From Acinetobacter calcoaceticus ANC 3811 (GTDB lineage: Bacteria; Pseudomonadota; Gammaproteobacteria; Pseudomonadales; Moraxellaceae): a stretch of 64,000 bases of DNA. The notes under the pieces are model-generated. The model searched no databases, was not told the DNA's origin, and saw only the letters and a list, made by a program, of their open reading frames with translations. Shown in pieces: positions 26,702 to 35,811 of this stretch. The DNA is taken from the NCBI RefSeq assembly GCF_000399665.1, contig NZ_KB976986.1, positions 1,150,240 to 1,214,239 of the forward strand, written 5' to 3'. The translations under genes were made by a program, and so were the position numbers. Numbering within the stretch: the stretch's first letter is position 1; every line of letters begins with the position of its first letter.

Positions 26702-27808
26702 ATGAAGAAATTGCTACTCGCTGCCGCAGTTGCAACTTTGAGCATAAACGCGGTGCAAGCAGCGCCAACTTTGTATGGCAAACTAAATGTTTCTATTAAC
26801 CAAGTTGATAATAAAAATTTCGATGGTAAAAGTGATGTTACCGAAGTTAACTCAAACTCTTCTCGCATTGGGGTAAAAGGCGAAGAGAAATTAACTGACA
26901 AGTTATCTGCTGTTTATTTAGCTGAATGGGCAATTTCTACTGATGGTTCAGGTTCTGATAGTGACCTTAGCGCTCGTAACCGTTTCATCGGTTTAAAAAC
27001 TGAAGGTGTTGGTACTTTAAAAGTAGGTAAATATGACTCTTACTTTAAAACCGCTGCTGGTGGTAACCAAGACATCTTTAATGACGATACACGTTTAGAT
27101 ATTACCAATATCATGTACGGCGAAAACCGCTTAGATAACGTAGTAGGTTTTGAATTAGACCCTAAATTATTAGCTGGTTTAACGTTCAACATCATGGCTC
27201 AAACTGGCGAAAGTACTTCTGACAGTAAAGATGGTGAAACTGGTAAAGACAGCAAAAATGATAGCTTTGACTCAGTATCAACTTCTCTTGGTTATGAAAA
27301 CAAAGACCTTGGCTTAGCAGTGGCTGCCGCTGGTGACTTCGGTATTAAAGGTAAATATGCTGCTTACGGTCTGAAAGATGTTTATACAGATGCTTACCGT
27401 GTAACAGGTTCTTATGACATCGCAAAATCTGGCTTTGTTGTAGGTGCTTTATGGCAACATGCTGAACCTACTGATGATTTGACTGCATATGGTCAATCAT
27501 ATAAATCAGATGGTTCAATCGATAAAGCTGGTAAGGCTTACCGTGGTTTAGAGGAACAAGCATATGCAGTAACAGCTGCTTATAAAATTCCTAACACTAA
27601 ACTTAAAGTGAAAGCAGAATATGCTTCAGCTGAAACCCAAGTAAGTGGTCAATCAGATCGTAAAATTGATTTGTACGGCTTAGGTCTTGATTACCAAATC
27701 AACAAACAAGCTCGGTTCTACGGTATCGTTGCTCAACAAAAACGCGACTGGTTAAATGATGACGACAAGCAAACTGTTGTAGGTACTGGTATCGAATATA
27801 ACTTCTAA
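26702..27808 (+). CDS. Outer-membrane porin, Gram-negative general porin family
   Basis: A 368-residue protein with signal peptide (MKKLLLAAAVATLSINAVQA) and a mature chain starting APTLYGKLNVSINQVDN. The pattern SRIGVKGEEKL, ARNRFIGLKTEGVGTLKVGK and a C-terminal phenylalanine after IEYN is typical of trimeric 16-stranded porins. It forms passive diffusion channels in the outer membrane. A ribosome site TTTGGAG precedes the ATG. The 255-base leader region suggests regulated expression. Which named Acinetobacter porin it is cannot be decided here. Confidence 0.88.
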   Translation: MKKLLLAAAVATLSINAVQAAPTLYGKLNVSINQVDNKNFDGKSDVTEVNSNSSRIGVKGEEKLTDKLSAVYLAEWAISTDGSGSDSDLSARNRFIGLKTEGVGTLKVGKYDSYFKTAAGGNQDIFNDDTRLDITNIMYGENRLDNVVGFELDPKLLAGLTFNIMAQTGESTSDSKDGETGKDSKNDSFDSVSTSLGYENKDLGLAVAAAGDFGIKGKYAAYGLKDVYTDAYRVTGSYDIAKSGFVVGALWQHAEPTDDLTAYGQSYKSDGSIDKAGKAYRGLEEQAYAVTAAYKIPNTKLKVKAEYASAETQVSGQSDRKIDLYGLGLDYQINKQARFYGIVAQQKRDWLNDDDKQTVVGTGIEYNF

Positions 27809-27836
27809 TTAGTTATCTTTGATTCATATCTAAAAT

Positions 27837-27864
27837 AAAAGGGCTAATGCCCTTTTATTTTTTT
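27837..27864 (+). terminator. Intrinsic terminator of the porin
   Basis: Stem AAAAGGGC/GCCCTTTT (27837-27844 with 27849-27856), loop TAAT, T-rich tail. Confidence 0.9.
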
Positions 27865-27873
27865 GTTCAGATT

Positions 27874-27906
27874 AAAAAAGCCGATATTTTTATACCGGCT
27901 TTTTTA
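27874..27906 (-). terminator. Intrinsic terminator of the YidB-like gene
   Basis: Minus-strand stem AGCCGGTAT/ATATCGGCT with one G-U pair and a T6 tail; also reads as an inverted repeat on the plus strand. Confidence 0.87.
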
Positions 27907-27915
27907 GTTTGTAGC

Positions 27916-28509
27916 TTACTTTAAGAAACCACTTACAAGATTCATCACGTTTTGAATATCTTGGTTTGCTTCTTGATGATCGGTACTGTCACCCTGAGGT
28001 GTTAATGAGTCAATGACTTGAGGTAAGACTGAAGCAATTGCACCGTAAACTTGCTCTTTTGGAGCTTGAGCTTGCGCAGCAACTTGTTCAATGTCAGCTG
28101 GATTAAATAAACTCTGCAATTGTTGAGTAGGAACTTCGCTATTACTTTGATTTGGATCAACCCAGCTTTGAACTTGATTACCTAAACCCGCACCTTTTAA
28201 CTTTTCTAAAGCAGCCTGCAAACCACCCTGTTGTTGAACCCAACCTAAAATTAAAGGTACAACTGCAATTAATAAACTTTGTACGCCACCACCGGCTTGA
28301 GGTGCATTATTATTATTTCCAGTCACTTGACCCAATACAGAACCTAGTACTCCTCCAAGACCGCCTTGTGCGCCAGAAGAAGTATTGCCCCCCATTTGCC
28401 CGAGTACTGAACCTAAAATTCCACCTAAACCACCTTGACCTGATGCTTGCTGGTTCCCACCTAAAGCCTGCTGGGCCAAAACTTCTACAATGTTGCTTAA
28501 ATTTGTCAT
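27916..28509 (-). CDS. YidB-like DUF937 protein
   Basis: 197 residues. The N-terminus has two near-identical Gly/Gln-rich units, GGLGGILGSVLGQMGGN and GGLGGVLGSVLGQVTGN, then a hydrophobic SLLIAVVPLILGWVQQQGG and the YidB-like LKGAGLGNQVQSWV plus a C-terminal helical domain with IEQVAAQAQAPKEQVYGAIAS. This architecture matches the YidB/DUF937 family, whose function is not established. The internal duplication is visible also at DNA level. Monocistronic. Confidence 0.82.
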   Translation of the reverse strand: MTNLSNIVEVLAQQALGGNQQASGQGGLGGILGSVLGQMGGNTSSGAQGGLGGVLGSVLGQVTGNNNNAPQAGGGVQSLLIAVVPLILGWVQQQGGLQAALEKLKGAGLGNQVQSWVDPNQSNSEVPTQQLQSLFNPADIEQVAAQAQAPKEQVYGAIASVLPQVIDSLTPQGDSTDHQEANQDIQNVMNLVSGFLK

Positions 28510-28608
28510 GTGTAACTCTTATGTATGGTTTATACACGAGCATACGCGGATTCTTGTTAAGACAGCAAAAGCCAAATTGTTAAATTTTGAAAGAGATTTG
28601 GTGCCATT

Positions 28609-29070
28609 TTACCAGCGGAATTTATTCCAGTTCTCTGGGTTTGCCCAGAACTTTGAATTAAACCAATCTGGAACATGCTTATAGGTCAAAATGTTAAATT
28701 GCCATAAAGCAAAATCACTATCATGTGAAGTTTTATCAATGAGTTGCGTGAAACCTAAAGAACGTAATAACTGTTCATCACTGCGTTTACTTACTACAAC
28801 AATTCGTTTTGCTAATAAGTCACGTAGTTTTACTAATAATTGTGATTTTTGTACTTCAGTTATGTTCTGCATTTCATCTGTATCAAACAATACAAAACCC
28901 AAGTCATAACGCTGAGTAAAAGGCAGACTTAAAAGCTCAGTTACGGTAAAATAGTGCCATTGAATTGCGTTATTCTGGTCAATTTTCTGGCCAATACAAA
29001 GTGCAGTATGAATGGGCTGTTCGTTTGATAAATCGTCTAGCATAGAAGTGATGACATTTTGCTCAGCCAT
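28609..29070 (-). CDS. Conserved hypothetical protein (DUF6231-like)
   Basis: A 153-residue cytoplasmic protein. The order of strands and helices (TALCIGQKI, RYDLGFVLFDTDEM, LRDLLAKRIVVVSKRSDEQ, LRSLGFTQL) resembles a small Rossmann-like or methyltransferase-like fold without a SAM motif. I believe it matches a Pseudomonas/Acinetobacter DUF (DUF6231), from memory. It is divergent from the DUF2797 gene with only 39 bases between, so their promoters overlap. Confidence 0.66.
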   Translation of the reverse strand: MAEQNVITSMLDDLSNEQPIHTALCIGQKIDQNNAIQWHYFTVTELLSLPFTQRYDLGFVLFDTDEMQNITEVQKSQLLVKLRDLLAKRIVVVSKRSDEQLLRSLGFTQLIDKTSHDSDFALWQFNILTYKHVPDWFNSKFWANPENWNKFRW

Positions 29071-29109
29071 AACTGCAACCCTTAATTGAAAGATGTGAGT
29101 TTAAACTTT

Positions 29110-29979
29110 ATGGAACTACAAGGCATTTGCCATAAAATGCATGCAGACCTAAAAGATGCTAGTGTAACTGATCAACAGACAACCAAGGCAAATGTTGAAT
29201 ACAAATTTGTATTAGACCGTTCAGAAATTGATCTTCCTTTTAATTTAGGACAAGAACTAGAAATCGAATGGACAGGTAATATTTATTGCACCTCTTGTGG
29301 CACTAAAACACCGAAGTCTTATTCTCAAGGCCACTGCTTTAAATGCTTTAAAACTAAAGCAGAATGTGACCTCTGCATTATGAAACCAGAAACGTGCCAC
29401 TACCACTTAGGTACGTGCCGTGAAGATGATTTTGCCCACAATGTTTGTTTCCAACCTCATATTGTGTATTTGGCAAATTCGAGTGCTTTAAAGGTGGGGA
29501 TTACTCGTGTCAATCACATGCCAGGTCGCTGGTTAGATCAAGGCGCAACCCAAGCCTTACCTATTTTAAAAGTTGGATCACGCCGTTTATCTGGTCAACT
29601 TGAAACTATGTTTGGTTCTTTGGTTGCTGACAAAACTGATTGGCGTAAACTTCTTAAGGGAGAAGCTGAACCTCTGAAACTGACAGAACAACGTGATCAG
29701 TTAATCGAAGAGTTTGCACCGAAAATCCAAACTATTCGTGAGGAATTTAGCCAAAATCTTGAATTTAACGAAACTGTTGAATTCTTAGAAGATGAGTTAC
29801 CACGTGAATTTGTTTACCCAGTTGAACAATATCCTGAAAAAATTAAGTCTCTAAACCTAGATAAAACACCAAAAATTCGTGGTGTATTACAAGGTATTAA
29901 AGGGCAATATTTAATCTTTGATATTGGTGTTATTAACATCCGTAAATATACGGGTTACGAACTCATTATACGTGCCTAA
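29110..29979 (+). CDS. DUF2797 zinc-ribbon protein
   Basis: 289 residues from ATG 29110; TTG 29086 and GTG 29095 in the same frame are alternatives and none has a good ribosome site. The N-terminal half has clustered Cys/His: CTSCGTKTP, GHCFKCFKTKAECDLCI, then CHYHLGTCRE, likely two zinc sites. Next come VYLANSSALKVGITR and MPGRWLDQGATQAL, which are GIY-YIG-like. Family members are conserved and uncharacterised; a nucleic-acid role is an inference from zinc and GIY-YIG resemblance. Confidence 0.8.
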   Translation: MELQGICHKMHADLKDASVTDQQTTKANVEYKFVLDRSEIDLPFNLGQELEIEWTGNIYCTSCGTKTPKSYSQGHCFKCFKTKAECDLCIMKPETCHYHLGTCREDDFAHNVCFQPHIVYLANSSALKVGITRVNHMPGRWLDQGATQALPILKVGSRRLSGQLETMFGSLVADKTDWRKLLKGEAEPLKLTEQRDQLIEEFAPKIQTIREEFSQNLEFNETVEFLEDELPREFVYPVEQYPEKIKSLNLDKTPKIRGVLQGIKGQYLIFDIGVINIRKYTGYELIIRA

Positions 29980-29988
29980 GTAAGTTTT

Positions 29989-30012
29989 AAAGCCCCTAAA
30001 ATGGGGCTTTTT
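29989..30012 (+). terminator. Intrinsic terminator of the DUF2797 gene
   Basis: Stem AAAGCCCC/GGGGCTTT (29989-29996 with 30003-30010), T5 tail; may also serve the convergent exporter operon. Confidence 0.86.
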
Positions 30013-30014
30013 AA

Positions 30015-31133
30015 TTAAGATAATCTATTTCTAAATAGCCAAGCTGCCAAAGGCAAAGTCACTATTCCCAGAATGATCATTGGAATAAAGTTGAATTTGA
30101 CTTGTGCAAAGCTTGCACCCTCTAAATAAACCCGTTGTACCAAGTTAATTCCAAACCTTAAGGGGTTTGCATACGTTGCTATTTGTAATGCTTCCGGCAT
30201 GTTTTCTATGGGAGTAAGTAAACCTGAAAGTAACATCAAAGGCATAATCAATAAAAACGTAAAAAGCATGGCTTGTTGCATATTTAAAGATAACGCCGAA
30301 ATTGATAAGCCCACCCCAACTACAGCCACATTAAAACTCAATAAACCAAAATAAAGCAGCCCAATAGAGCCATTCATGGGAATTTTGAACCAGAATAAAA
30401 TAATCAATAAAATAATGGTTGACTGCATCAGCCCTACAAAAATTGGCGGCAACGCCTTACCAATCATAATTTGTAATGGTGTATATGGCGTAACTAACAA
30501 CTGATCAAACGTACCCTGTTCACGTTCCCGCGCAACTGATAAAGCAGATAAAAGTAATGTTTGCATCATACTTAAGGCCGCAATTAATGAAGGCATTAGG
30601 CTCCATCTAGACTCTTGATTTGGGTTGTACCATGTTCTTGTTTCAAGGCTAATCGGCAAAGCTGAGTTAAATTTTTGCTGATTAAACTGACCAACAATTT
30701 TATTTAGATATGAACCAGCTACAACAGCAGTTGAAGAGTTCCTGCCATCAACAATGACTTGTATAGGAGAGCTTTGGTTATTATTTAATTTGTCTTCAAA
30801 GTCTGATGGAATCGTGATTACGACCAATGCCTGACGACTATCAATGACCTGCTTGATTTGTTCAGTATATTCAAGTGTTGCAACACACTTAAAAATACCA
30901 GAGCCATCTAGTTTTGAGATGAGTTCATGTGAAACCTGCCCATTGCTCTGGTCTAAAATTGCATAATCCACACGGTTAACATCATAAGTTGCAGCGTAAC
31001 CAAATAAAAGTGCCTGCATGAGGGCTGGTACAAATAGAATGACTCTATTTGCAGGGTCACTAAAAATGGTTAAGAATTCTTTTTTAACTAAAAAACTTAA
31101 ATGTTTCAGCCAAACGATTAGTTGCTGCCACAT
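30015..31133 (-). CDS. ybhR: ABC exporter permease, YbhR-like
   Basis: A 372-residue ABC-2 type permease. The layout is one N-terminal transmembrane helix (VILFVPALMQALLFGYAA), a large periplasmic domain of about 140 residues, then five C-terminal helices beginning SLMPSLIAALSMMQTLLLSA, with the AREREQGTFDQLLVTP coupling segment between. It is the last gene of the leftward ybhG-F-S-R-type set, four bases after ybhS. It pairs with YbhS to form the membrane channel for an unidentified drug or substrate. Confidence 0.88.
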   Translation of the reverse strand: MWQQLIVWLKHLSFLVKKEFLTIFSDPANRVILFVPALMQALLFGYAATYDVNRVDYAILDQSNGQVSHELISKLDGSGIFKCVATLEYTEQIKQVIDSRQALVVITIPSDFEDKLNNNQSSPIQVIVDGRNSSTAVVAGSYLNKIVGQFNQQKFNSALPISLETRTWYNPNQESRWSLMPSLIAALSMMQTLLLSALSVAREREQGTFDQLLVTPYTPLQIMIGKALPPIFVGLMQSTIILLIILFWFKIPMNGSIGLLYFGLLSFNVAVVGVGLSISALSLNMQQAMLFTFLLIMPLMLLSGLLTPIENMPEALQIATYANPLRFGINLVQRVYLEGASFAQVKFNFIPMIILGIVTLPLAAWLFRNRLS

Positions 31134-31137
31134 AACT

Positions 31138-32262
31138 TTATCTCAACCGTTTTTTCAGTGAAAAGTTCACAGCCCATATCAAAATAATGATATATCCCAC
31201 CAGAAAACCGCATTCTTTAAACCATAACTTCCAATCATCACCTCCCATAAATAAGGTTTTAATTAAAATCATAAAATGTGTAGCCGGTAGTAACTGACTA
31301 ATAATTTGCACAACCAAAGGCAAGTTGCGTGTATCAAAAACAAACCCAGAAAGCATCAGCGCGGGCATAAAACTTGCCAATAAGGCAATTTGACTCGCCT
31401 GAAACTGACTTTGAGCAAAGCCTGATATAGTTAAACCAAGTAATAAAGAAACAACTAAATAGAGAAATGAAGCAGACAAAATTGAGAATAATGAACCGCG
31501 CATAGGCACTTCAAAAATAAAATATGCAGCAACAATACAGATCATGATATCAATCATGCCGACCACCACATAGGGAATGAGTTTTGCTAATACAATTTCA
31601 AATGGCCGTACAGGCGTAACAAATAAAGCCTCTAGAGTTCCCCGTTCCCTTTCACGGGCAATAAGCAGCCCCGTTAAAAATGCGCCAATTAAAGTTAAAA
31701 TAAGTACCATTAAGCCAGGGACTAAAAACCAAGTACTATTTCCAGATTCGTTAAACCATATTCGTTGTTCAATATTAACGGCCCTTGACGTTGCTAATAT
31801 TGGGCTACGGTCAAACTGTATAGACGGTGCGGTAGATAAAGCACCTGCAACATAACCTTCTAAGGCTGTTGCTATGGTAGTGGATGTACCATTTAATAAT
31901 AGTTGAACCTTGGCATTACCTTGCTGCGCCTGACTGGCAAAATCTGAAGGAAAATGCAAAATGGCATCAATTTCTCCATCTCGAATGGCCTGCTCTGCTT
32001 CAGGCAAATTATGAAACTCTTGACTAGCTAAATATCGTGAGCCATTTAAACCAGCTAAAACCTGACTGATTTGTGGTGAAGACTGATCAACGACAACTCC
32101 GACTCGAGCCTGATTTAAGTCAAAAGAAAGTCCATAACCAAACAGTAGAATTAAAATAACAGGCAAAACCAAACCAATCCCGAGGCTGCTTTTATCACGA
32201 ATGAGCTGCTTAGTTTCTTTACGAACTAACGCGGTCAATCGATTCCAAAATCCAAAGCTCAT
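31138..32262 (-). CDS. ybhS: ABC exporter permease, YbhS-like
   Basis: A 374-residue ABC-2 permease with the same plan as its neighbour: an N-terminal helix (LGIGLVLPVILILLFGYGL), periplasmic domain, the ARERERGTLEALFVTPVRP segment and five more helices. The two permeases are paralogous and heterodimerise in E. coli. It starts ten bases after ybhF. Confidence 0.88.
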   Translation of the reverse strand: MSFGFWNRLTALVRKETKQLIRDKSSLGIGLVLPVILILLFGYGLSFDLNQARVGVVVDQSSPQISQVLAGLNGSRYLASQEFHNLPEAEQAIRDGEIDAILHFPSDFASQAQQGNAKVQLLLNGTSTTIATALEGYVAGALSTAPSIQFDRSPILATSRAVNIEQRIWFNESGNSTWFLVPGLMVLILTLIGAFLTGLLIARERERGTLEALFVTPVRPFEIVLAKLIPYVVVGMIDIMICIVAAYFIFEVPMRGSLFSILSASFLYLVVSLLLGLTISGFAQSQFQASQIALLASFMPALMLSGFVFDTRNLPLVVQIISQLLPATHFMILIKTLFMGGDDWKLWFKECGFLVGYIIILIWAVNFSLKKRLR

Positions 32263-32272
32263 TGTAGACCTC

Positions 32273-34036
32273 CTAACCAGCGTGCCTTAACGCGCGTGCT
32301 TGTTCCACAATTGCTATAAAAGCCTCATTCATGTCAGCAATATGTTTATCTTTACTTGCCAATTTACGGACTTGTTGGGGAGACCCTAAGGCCAATAACT
32401 TTCCAGCATCTTGTATGGCAATGCGGTCACAATACTCTGCTTCCTCCATAAAATGCGTCGTAATAATGATGGTAATGCCCTGATTTGCCAGTTCACCAAT
32501 GCTGTACCAAAATGATCGCCGTGCAAGCGGGTCAATTCCACTCGTGGGTTCGTCTAAAAATAAAATTTCTGGTTCATGTAATAGTGCAGTAGCCATAGAT
32601 AGTCGTTGTTTATACCCACCCGGTAAATCACCACTTTTACTATGAGGCTTTAAATCGTATTGCTGTAAGGCTTTATCAATTTGTTGATTTAGTTTTTTGC
32701 CAAATAACCCATAAGCTCCCCCAAAAAACTTCAAGTTTTCTAAGATAGTTAAATTGCTATACAGAGCAAATTTTTGAGAGACATATCCAACTTTGGCTCT
32801 TGCCTCAGCACGAGCTGTCCGTAAGTTTTTCCCAGCAACTTCCAAATACCCGCTACTTGTTGGTAGCAATCCACATAACATTCGAAATGTTGTCGTTTTA
32901 CCAGCCCCATTAGGTCCAAGTAATCCAAAGATTTCACCACGCTGCACATCAAAAGATGTATTGGCAACGGCAGTAAAATCTCCAAAAGTTCGGACTAAAT
33001 CTTTAACCACAATGATAGGTTGCTCTGACTTTAAATTATCGATTTGTTCTAATTGAACTGCTTGCTCAGAAATAGGTAGATGTTTTGGTTGCTTTTGAGT
33101 CTGCTGCAAAAGCATCATAAATGTATCTTCAAGTTCAGGTGGTCGCGCATTGGCTTTTAGCCCTTCAGGTAAAGTATTAGCTGATAGCTCTTTTTGACGA
33201 CTAATAAAGTTCACTTGTTCACCCTTTGGAACAGCATCAATAATCTCTAAATGGTTATCAAGTAACTGGGCTTGTAAGGTCCGAGCCTTAATCTGCTCTG
33301 AAGGTTTTATATTCCATGTTTGTCCACGTGCTATTTCTTTTAATTGTTCAGGTGAACCTTGTTTTAAAATTTTGCCTTCGTGCATGATATATACGTAGGC
33401 ACATTTTTCTGCCTCATCCATATAAGCAGTACTTATAATTACGCTTAAGTTTTCTTCCTGAACAAGCTGTTCAATAATGATCCATAAATCTCGTCTCGAT
33501 AAAGGGTCCACCCCAACACTAGGCTCGTCAAGTAAGAGCAATTCTGGGGAACGAACTAAAGTACATGCCAGCCCTAGTTTTTGTTTCATCCCACCAGAAA
33601 GTTGACCTGCTAGACGTTGCGTAAACTGAGTAAGATCCGTTATTTCCAATAAACGTTTAAATCTTTGACTACGTACGTCCTTTGAAACGCCGTGTAAGTC
33701 GGCATATAAATCTAAATTTTCCTGTACGCTTAAATCTTCATAGAGTCCAAAACGTTGTGGCATATAGCTAATACGGTCTTGTACAGCTTGTGGGTTTTTA
33801 CTCACGTCAATTCCAAGTACATTTAGTGAACCCGAAGTGGCTTTATATAGTCCTGCAATTAACCTTAATAAAGTTGTTTTCCCTGAACCATCTGGACCAA
33901 CCAAAGCAGTAAGTTCTCCTTTGTTAATTTGCATATTCAAATCAACAATTGCACTAATATCTGCTGACTTTTTACTCTCAGCCTTAAAAGTCATGAATAA
34001 ATTATGTGCTTGAACCACTGCTTTTTCATCAGTCAT
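32273..34036 (-). CDS. ybhF: ABC exporter ATPase with two nucleotide-binding domains, YbhF-like
   Basis: 587 residues from ATG 34036, which has AGGTGA eight bases upstream; a TTG at 34057 is possible but weaker. Two ABC domains are fused: the first with GPDGSGKTT and LSGGMKQKLGLA, the second with GPNGAGKTT and PGGYKQRLSMA. In the first Walker A, Asp replaces the common Asn. The Walker B motifs LLLLDEP and ILFLDEP are intact. It overlaps the end of the membrane-fusion gene by eight bases, showing translational coupling. It powers the YbhS/YbhR permease. Confidence 0.92.
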   Translation of the reverse strand: MTDEKAVVQAHNLFMTFKAESKKSADISAIVDLNMQINKGELTALVGPDGSGKTTLLRLIAGLYKATSGSLNVLGIDVSKNPQAVQDRISYMPQRFGLYEDLSVQENLDLYADLHGVSKDVRSQRFKRLLEITDLTQFTQRLAGQLSGGMKQKLGLACTLVRSPELLLLDEPSVGVDPLSRRDLWIIIEQLVQEENLSVIISTAYMDEAEKCAYVYIMHEGKILKQGSPEQLKEIARGQTWNIKPSEQIKARTLQAQLLDNHLEIIDAVPKGEQVNFISRQKELSANTLPEGLKANARPPELEDTFMMLLQQTQKQPKHLPISEQAVQLEQIDNLKSEQPIIVVKDLVRTFGDFTAVANTSFDVQRGEIFGLLGPNGAGKTTTFRMLCGLLPTSSGYLEVAGKNLRTARAEARAKVGYVSQKFALYSNLTILENLKFFGGAYGLFGKKLNQQIDKALQQYDLKPHSKSGDLPGGYKQRLSMATALLHEPEILFLDEPTSGIDPLARRSFWYSIGELANQGITIIITTHFMEEAEYCDRIAIQDAGKLLALGSPQQVRKLASKDKHIADMNEAFIAIVEQARALRHAG

Positions 34037-35048
34037 GAGCTTTTTCACCTGAAGCAAGTGGCACTTTTACAGTCACAGGTTGACCCATTTTTAATTGATC
34101 ATTCGGATCATTTACATATACTCGAATTTCATAAACCAGTGTTGTTCTAATCTCTTCGGTCTGTACTGTTTTTGGTGTGAACTCAGCCACTGAAGATATA
34201 TAGCCAATTTTTCCATTAATGGGCTGATTAGGATAAGAATCACGAATAACTTGAGCCGTGCCGCCCATTTTAATAGAGCTTAAATCTTGTTCGTTTACAT
34301 ACACACGAATCCATTTAGGATCAGTCAATGCCAATGTATAAACGGCCTTTTGAGCAGTTGTCATATCACCAACTTCCTGTAGGCGTGCTCGGACCACTGC
34401 ATTTACAGGAGACTTTAATTCAGCTTGAGTAAGATTATAGTTAATTAGATCTAAATTAGCCTTAGTTACTTCATACTGTGCTTTGGTCGCTTCACGATCT
34501 TCTTGTCGAGCACCTTTAATGATCAACTCTAAATTAGCTTGTCTTTCACGGACCGCTGCCTCAGCACTATCTTTATTACTTTTGGCATAGTCTAGCTCTT
34601 GTTGGCTAATTGCCCGACCATCAGTACTACTTACCAAAATTTGTAAGCGTTGCAGGTTTTTATTGGTTTTATCAAGCTCTGCTTGGGCAGAAGCAAGTTG
34701 TTCTTTTGCTTGACTAATTTCTTCTGGGCGAGCTCCCACATCTTGTTTAACAATTGCCTCTTGTTGAGCTTTAAGTTGTGCTTGAGCTTGCTTTGCCTGA
34801 ATCTGTAATGCATTGGTATTAAGAGTCGCTAGTAATTGGCCAGCTTGGACTTTATCTCCCTCTTGAACTAAAAGTTTCTCTATACGGCCAGACTGTTCAA
34901 ATGCAAGTGAAACTTGGCGAATATCAACATTTCCATATAAAGTCAAAAAACTATCTGATTGTTTTTTATTATGATATTTCCACGCCCAAAAACCAATTAA
35001 AGCTACGGCGATAATAAGCAAGACGACGGCAATCACTTTTTTATTCAT
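34029..35048 (-). CDS. ybhG: HlyD-family membrane-fusion protein, YbhG-like
   Basis: A 339-residue periplasmic adaptor. It has an N-terminal anchor helix (VIAVVLLIIAVALIGFWAW), a lipoyl-like half motif near GRIEKLLVQEGDKVQAGQLL, a long coiled-coil hairpin from about 75 to 200 (many Gln/Ala/Lys) and a beta-barrel domain. It links the inner-membrane ABC exporter to an outer-membrane channel such as TolC. First gene of the operon; the cecR-like repressor gene is divergent. Confidence 0.91.
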   Translation of the reverse strand: MNKKVIAVVLLIIAVALIGFWAWKYHNKKQSDSFLTLYGNVDIRQVSLAFEQSGRIEKLLVQEGDKVQAGQLLATLNTNALQIQAKQAQAQLKAQQEAIVKQDVGARPEEISQAKEQLASAQAELDKTNKNLQRLQILVSSTDGRAISQQELDYAKSNKDSAEAAVRERQANLELIIKGARQEDREATKAQYEVTKANLDLINYNLTQAELKSPVNAVVRARLQEVGDMTTAQKAVYTLALTDPKWIRVYVNEQDLSSIKMGGTAQVIRDSYPNQPINGKIGYISSVAEFTPKTVQTEEIRTTLVYEIRVYVNDPNDQLKMGQPVTVKVPLASGEKAHD

Positions 35049-35084
35049 CTTATTGGCCTTCTTATTAAATTCAAATTTTCTTAG

Positions 35085-35101
35085 TTTAAATTCAATTTAA
35101 A
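35085..35101. promoter_or_regulatory. Candidate CecR operator
   Basis: TTTAAATTCAATTTAAA is a perfect 8-1-8 palindrome; a further overlapping TTTAAATT repeat follows at 35102-35109. It lies in the 118-base gap between the divergent ybhG-like and TetR genes. Low sequence complexity means symmetry could be chance; binding is inferred. Confidence 0.45.
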
Positions 35102-35166
35102 TTTAAATTACTCCAATCTTTGAATAAAAGATATACTTTTATGGTGAGTAAAAATTAGGGTTAAAC

Positions 35167-35808
35167 ATGTCCAGATCTAGACGAAGTGATGGTGACTTGA
35201 CCAAGTCTAAAATTATTGAGGCAGCAGGAACTTTAATCGCTCAATATGGTTTTGCAAATACAGCGAACAAAACGATTGCCAACGCTGCAAATGTCGATTT
35301 AGCTGCGATTAATTATCACTTTGATGGTCGAGACGGGCTATATCAAGCTGTTTTATTGGAAGCTCACGCTCACTATCTAGATGAAAAATATTTACTAGAA
35401 CTTGTTGAAAGTACTCACTCACCAGAAGAAAAATTAAGCTTATTACTTGAGACCTTGCTGCATAAATTAACTGAAAAAGATGTCTGGCATGGCAAGGTGT
35501 TTATTCGTGAACTATTTTCACCTTCTGAGCATTTATTAAATTTTATTGAAGTTGCAGGTATGAGGAAATTTTTTCTTATTCGTAAGCTCATTAGTCAAGT
35601 TGCTGGTTTGGATGAAAATGATCCAGCGGTGTTGCCTTGTATTTTAAGCGTGATGACACCTTGCATGATGCTCATTATTGCCGGACCCAATGCTCAAGCA
35701 CCTGAGCCACTTAAAAAAATTGCCCAGATGCCATTACACGATTTAGTTGAACATTTTAAGAAATTTTCATTAGCTGGCTTAAAAGCAATTAGCCAATCAC
35801 AATCTTAA
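35167..35808 (+). CDS. cecR: TetR-family repressor, CecR (YbiH)-like
   Basis: A 213-residue TetR regulator. The helix-turn-helix is TKSKIIEAAGTLIAQYGFANTANKTIANAANVD (split here over residues 11-45), followed by LAAINYHFDGRDGLYQAVL. The C-terminal part resembles the CecR-type DUF1956 domain. In E. coli CecR controls the ybhGFSR exporter and affects sensitivity to cefoperazone and chloramphenicol; here it is divergent from the same exporter set, which strongly supports the assignment. Confidence 0.88.
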   Translation: MSRSRRSDGDLTKSKIIEAAGTLIAQYGFANTANKTIANAANVDLAAINYHFDGRDGLYQAVLLEAHAHYLDEKYLLELVESTHSPEEKLSLLLETLLHKLTEKDVWHGKVFIRELFSPSEHLLNFIEVAGMRKFFLIRKLISQVAGLDENDPAVLPCILSVMTPCMMLIIAGPNAQAPEPLKKIAQMPLHDLVEHFKKFSLAGLKAISQSQS

Positions 35809-35811
35809 AAG

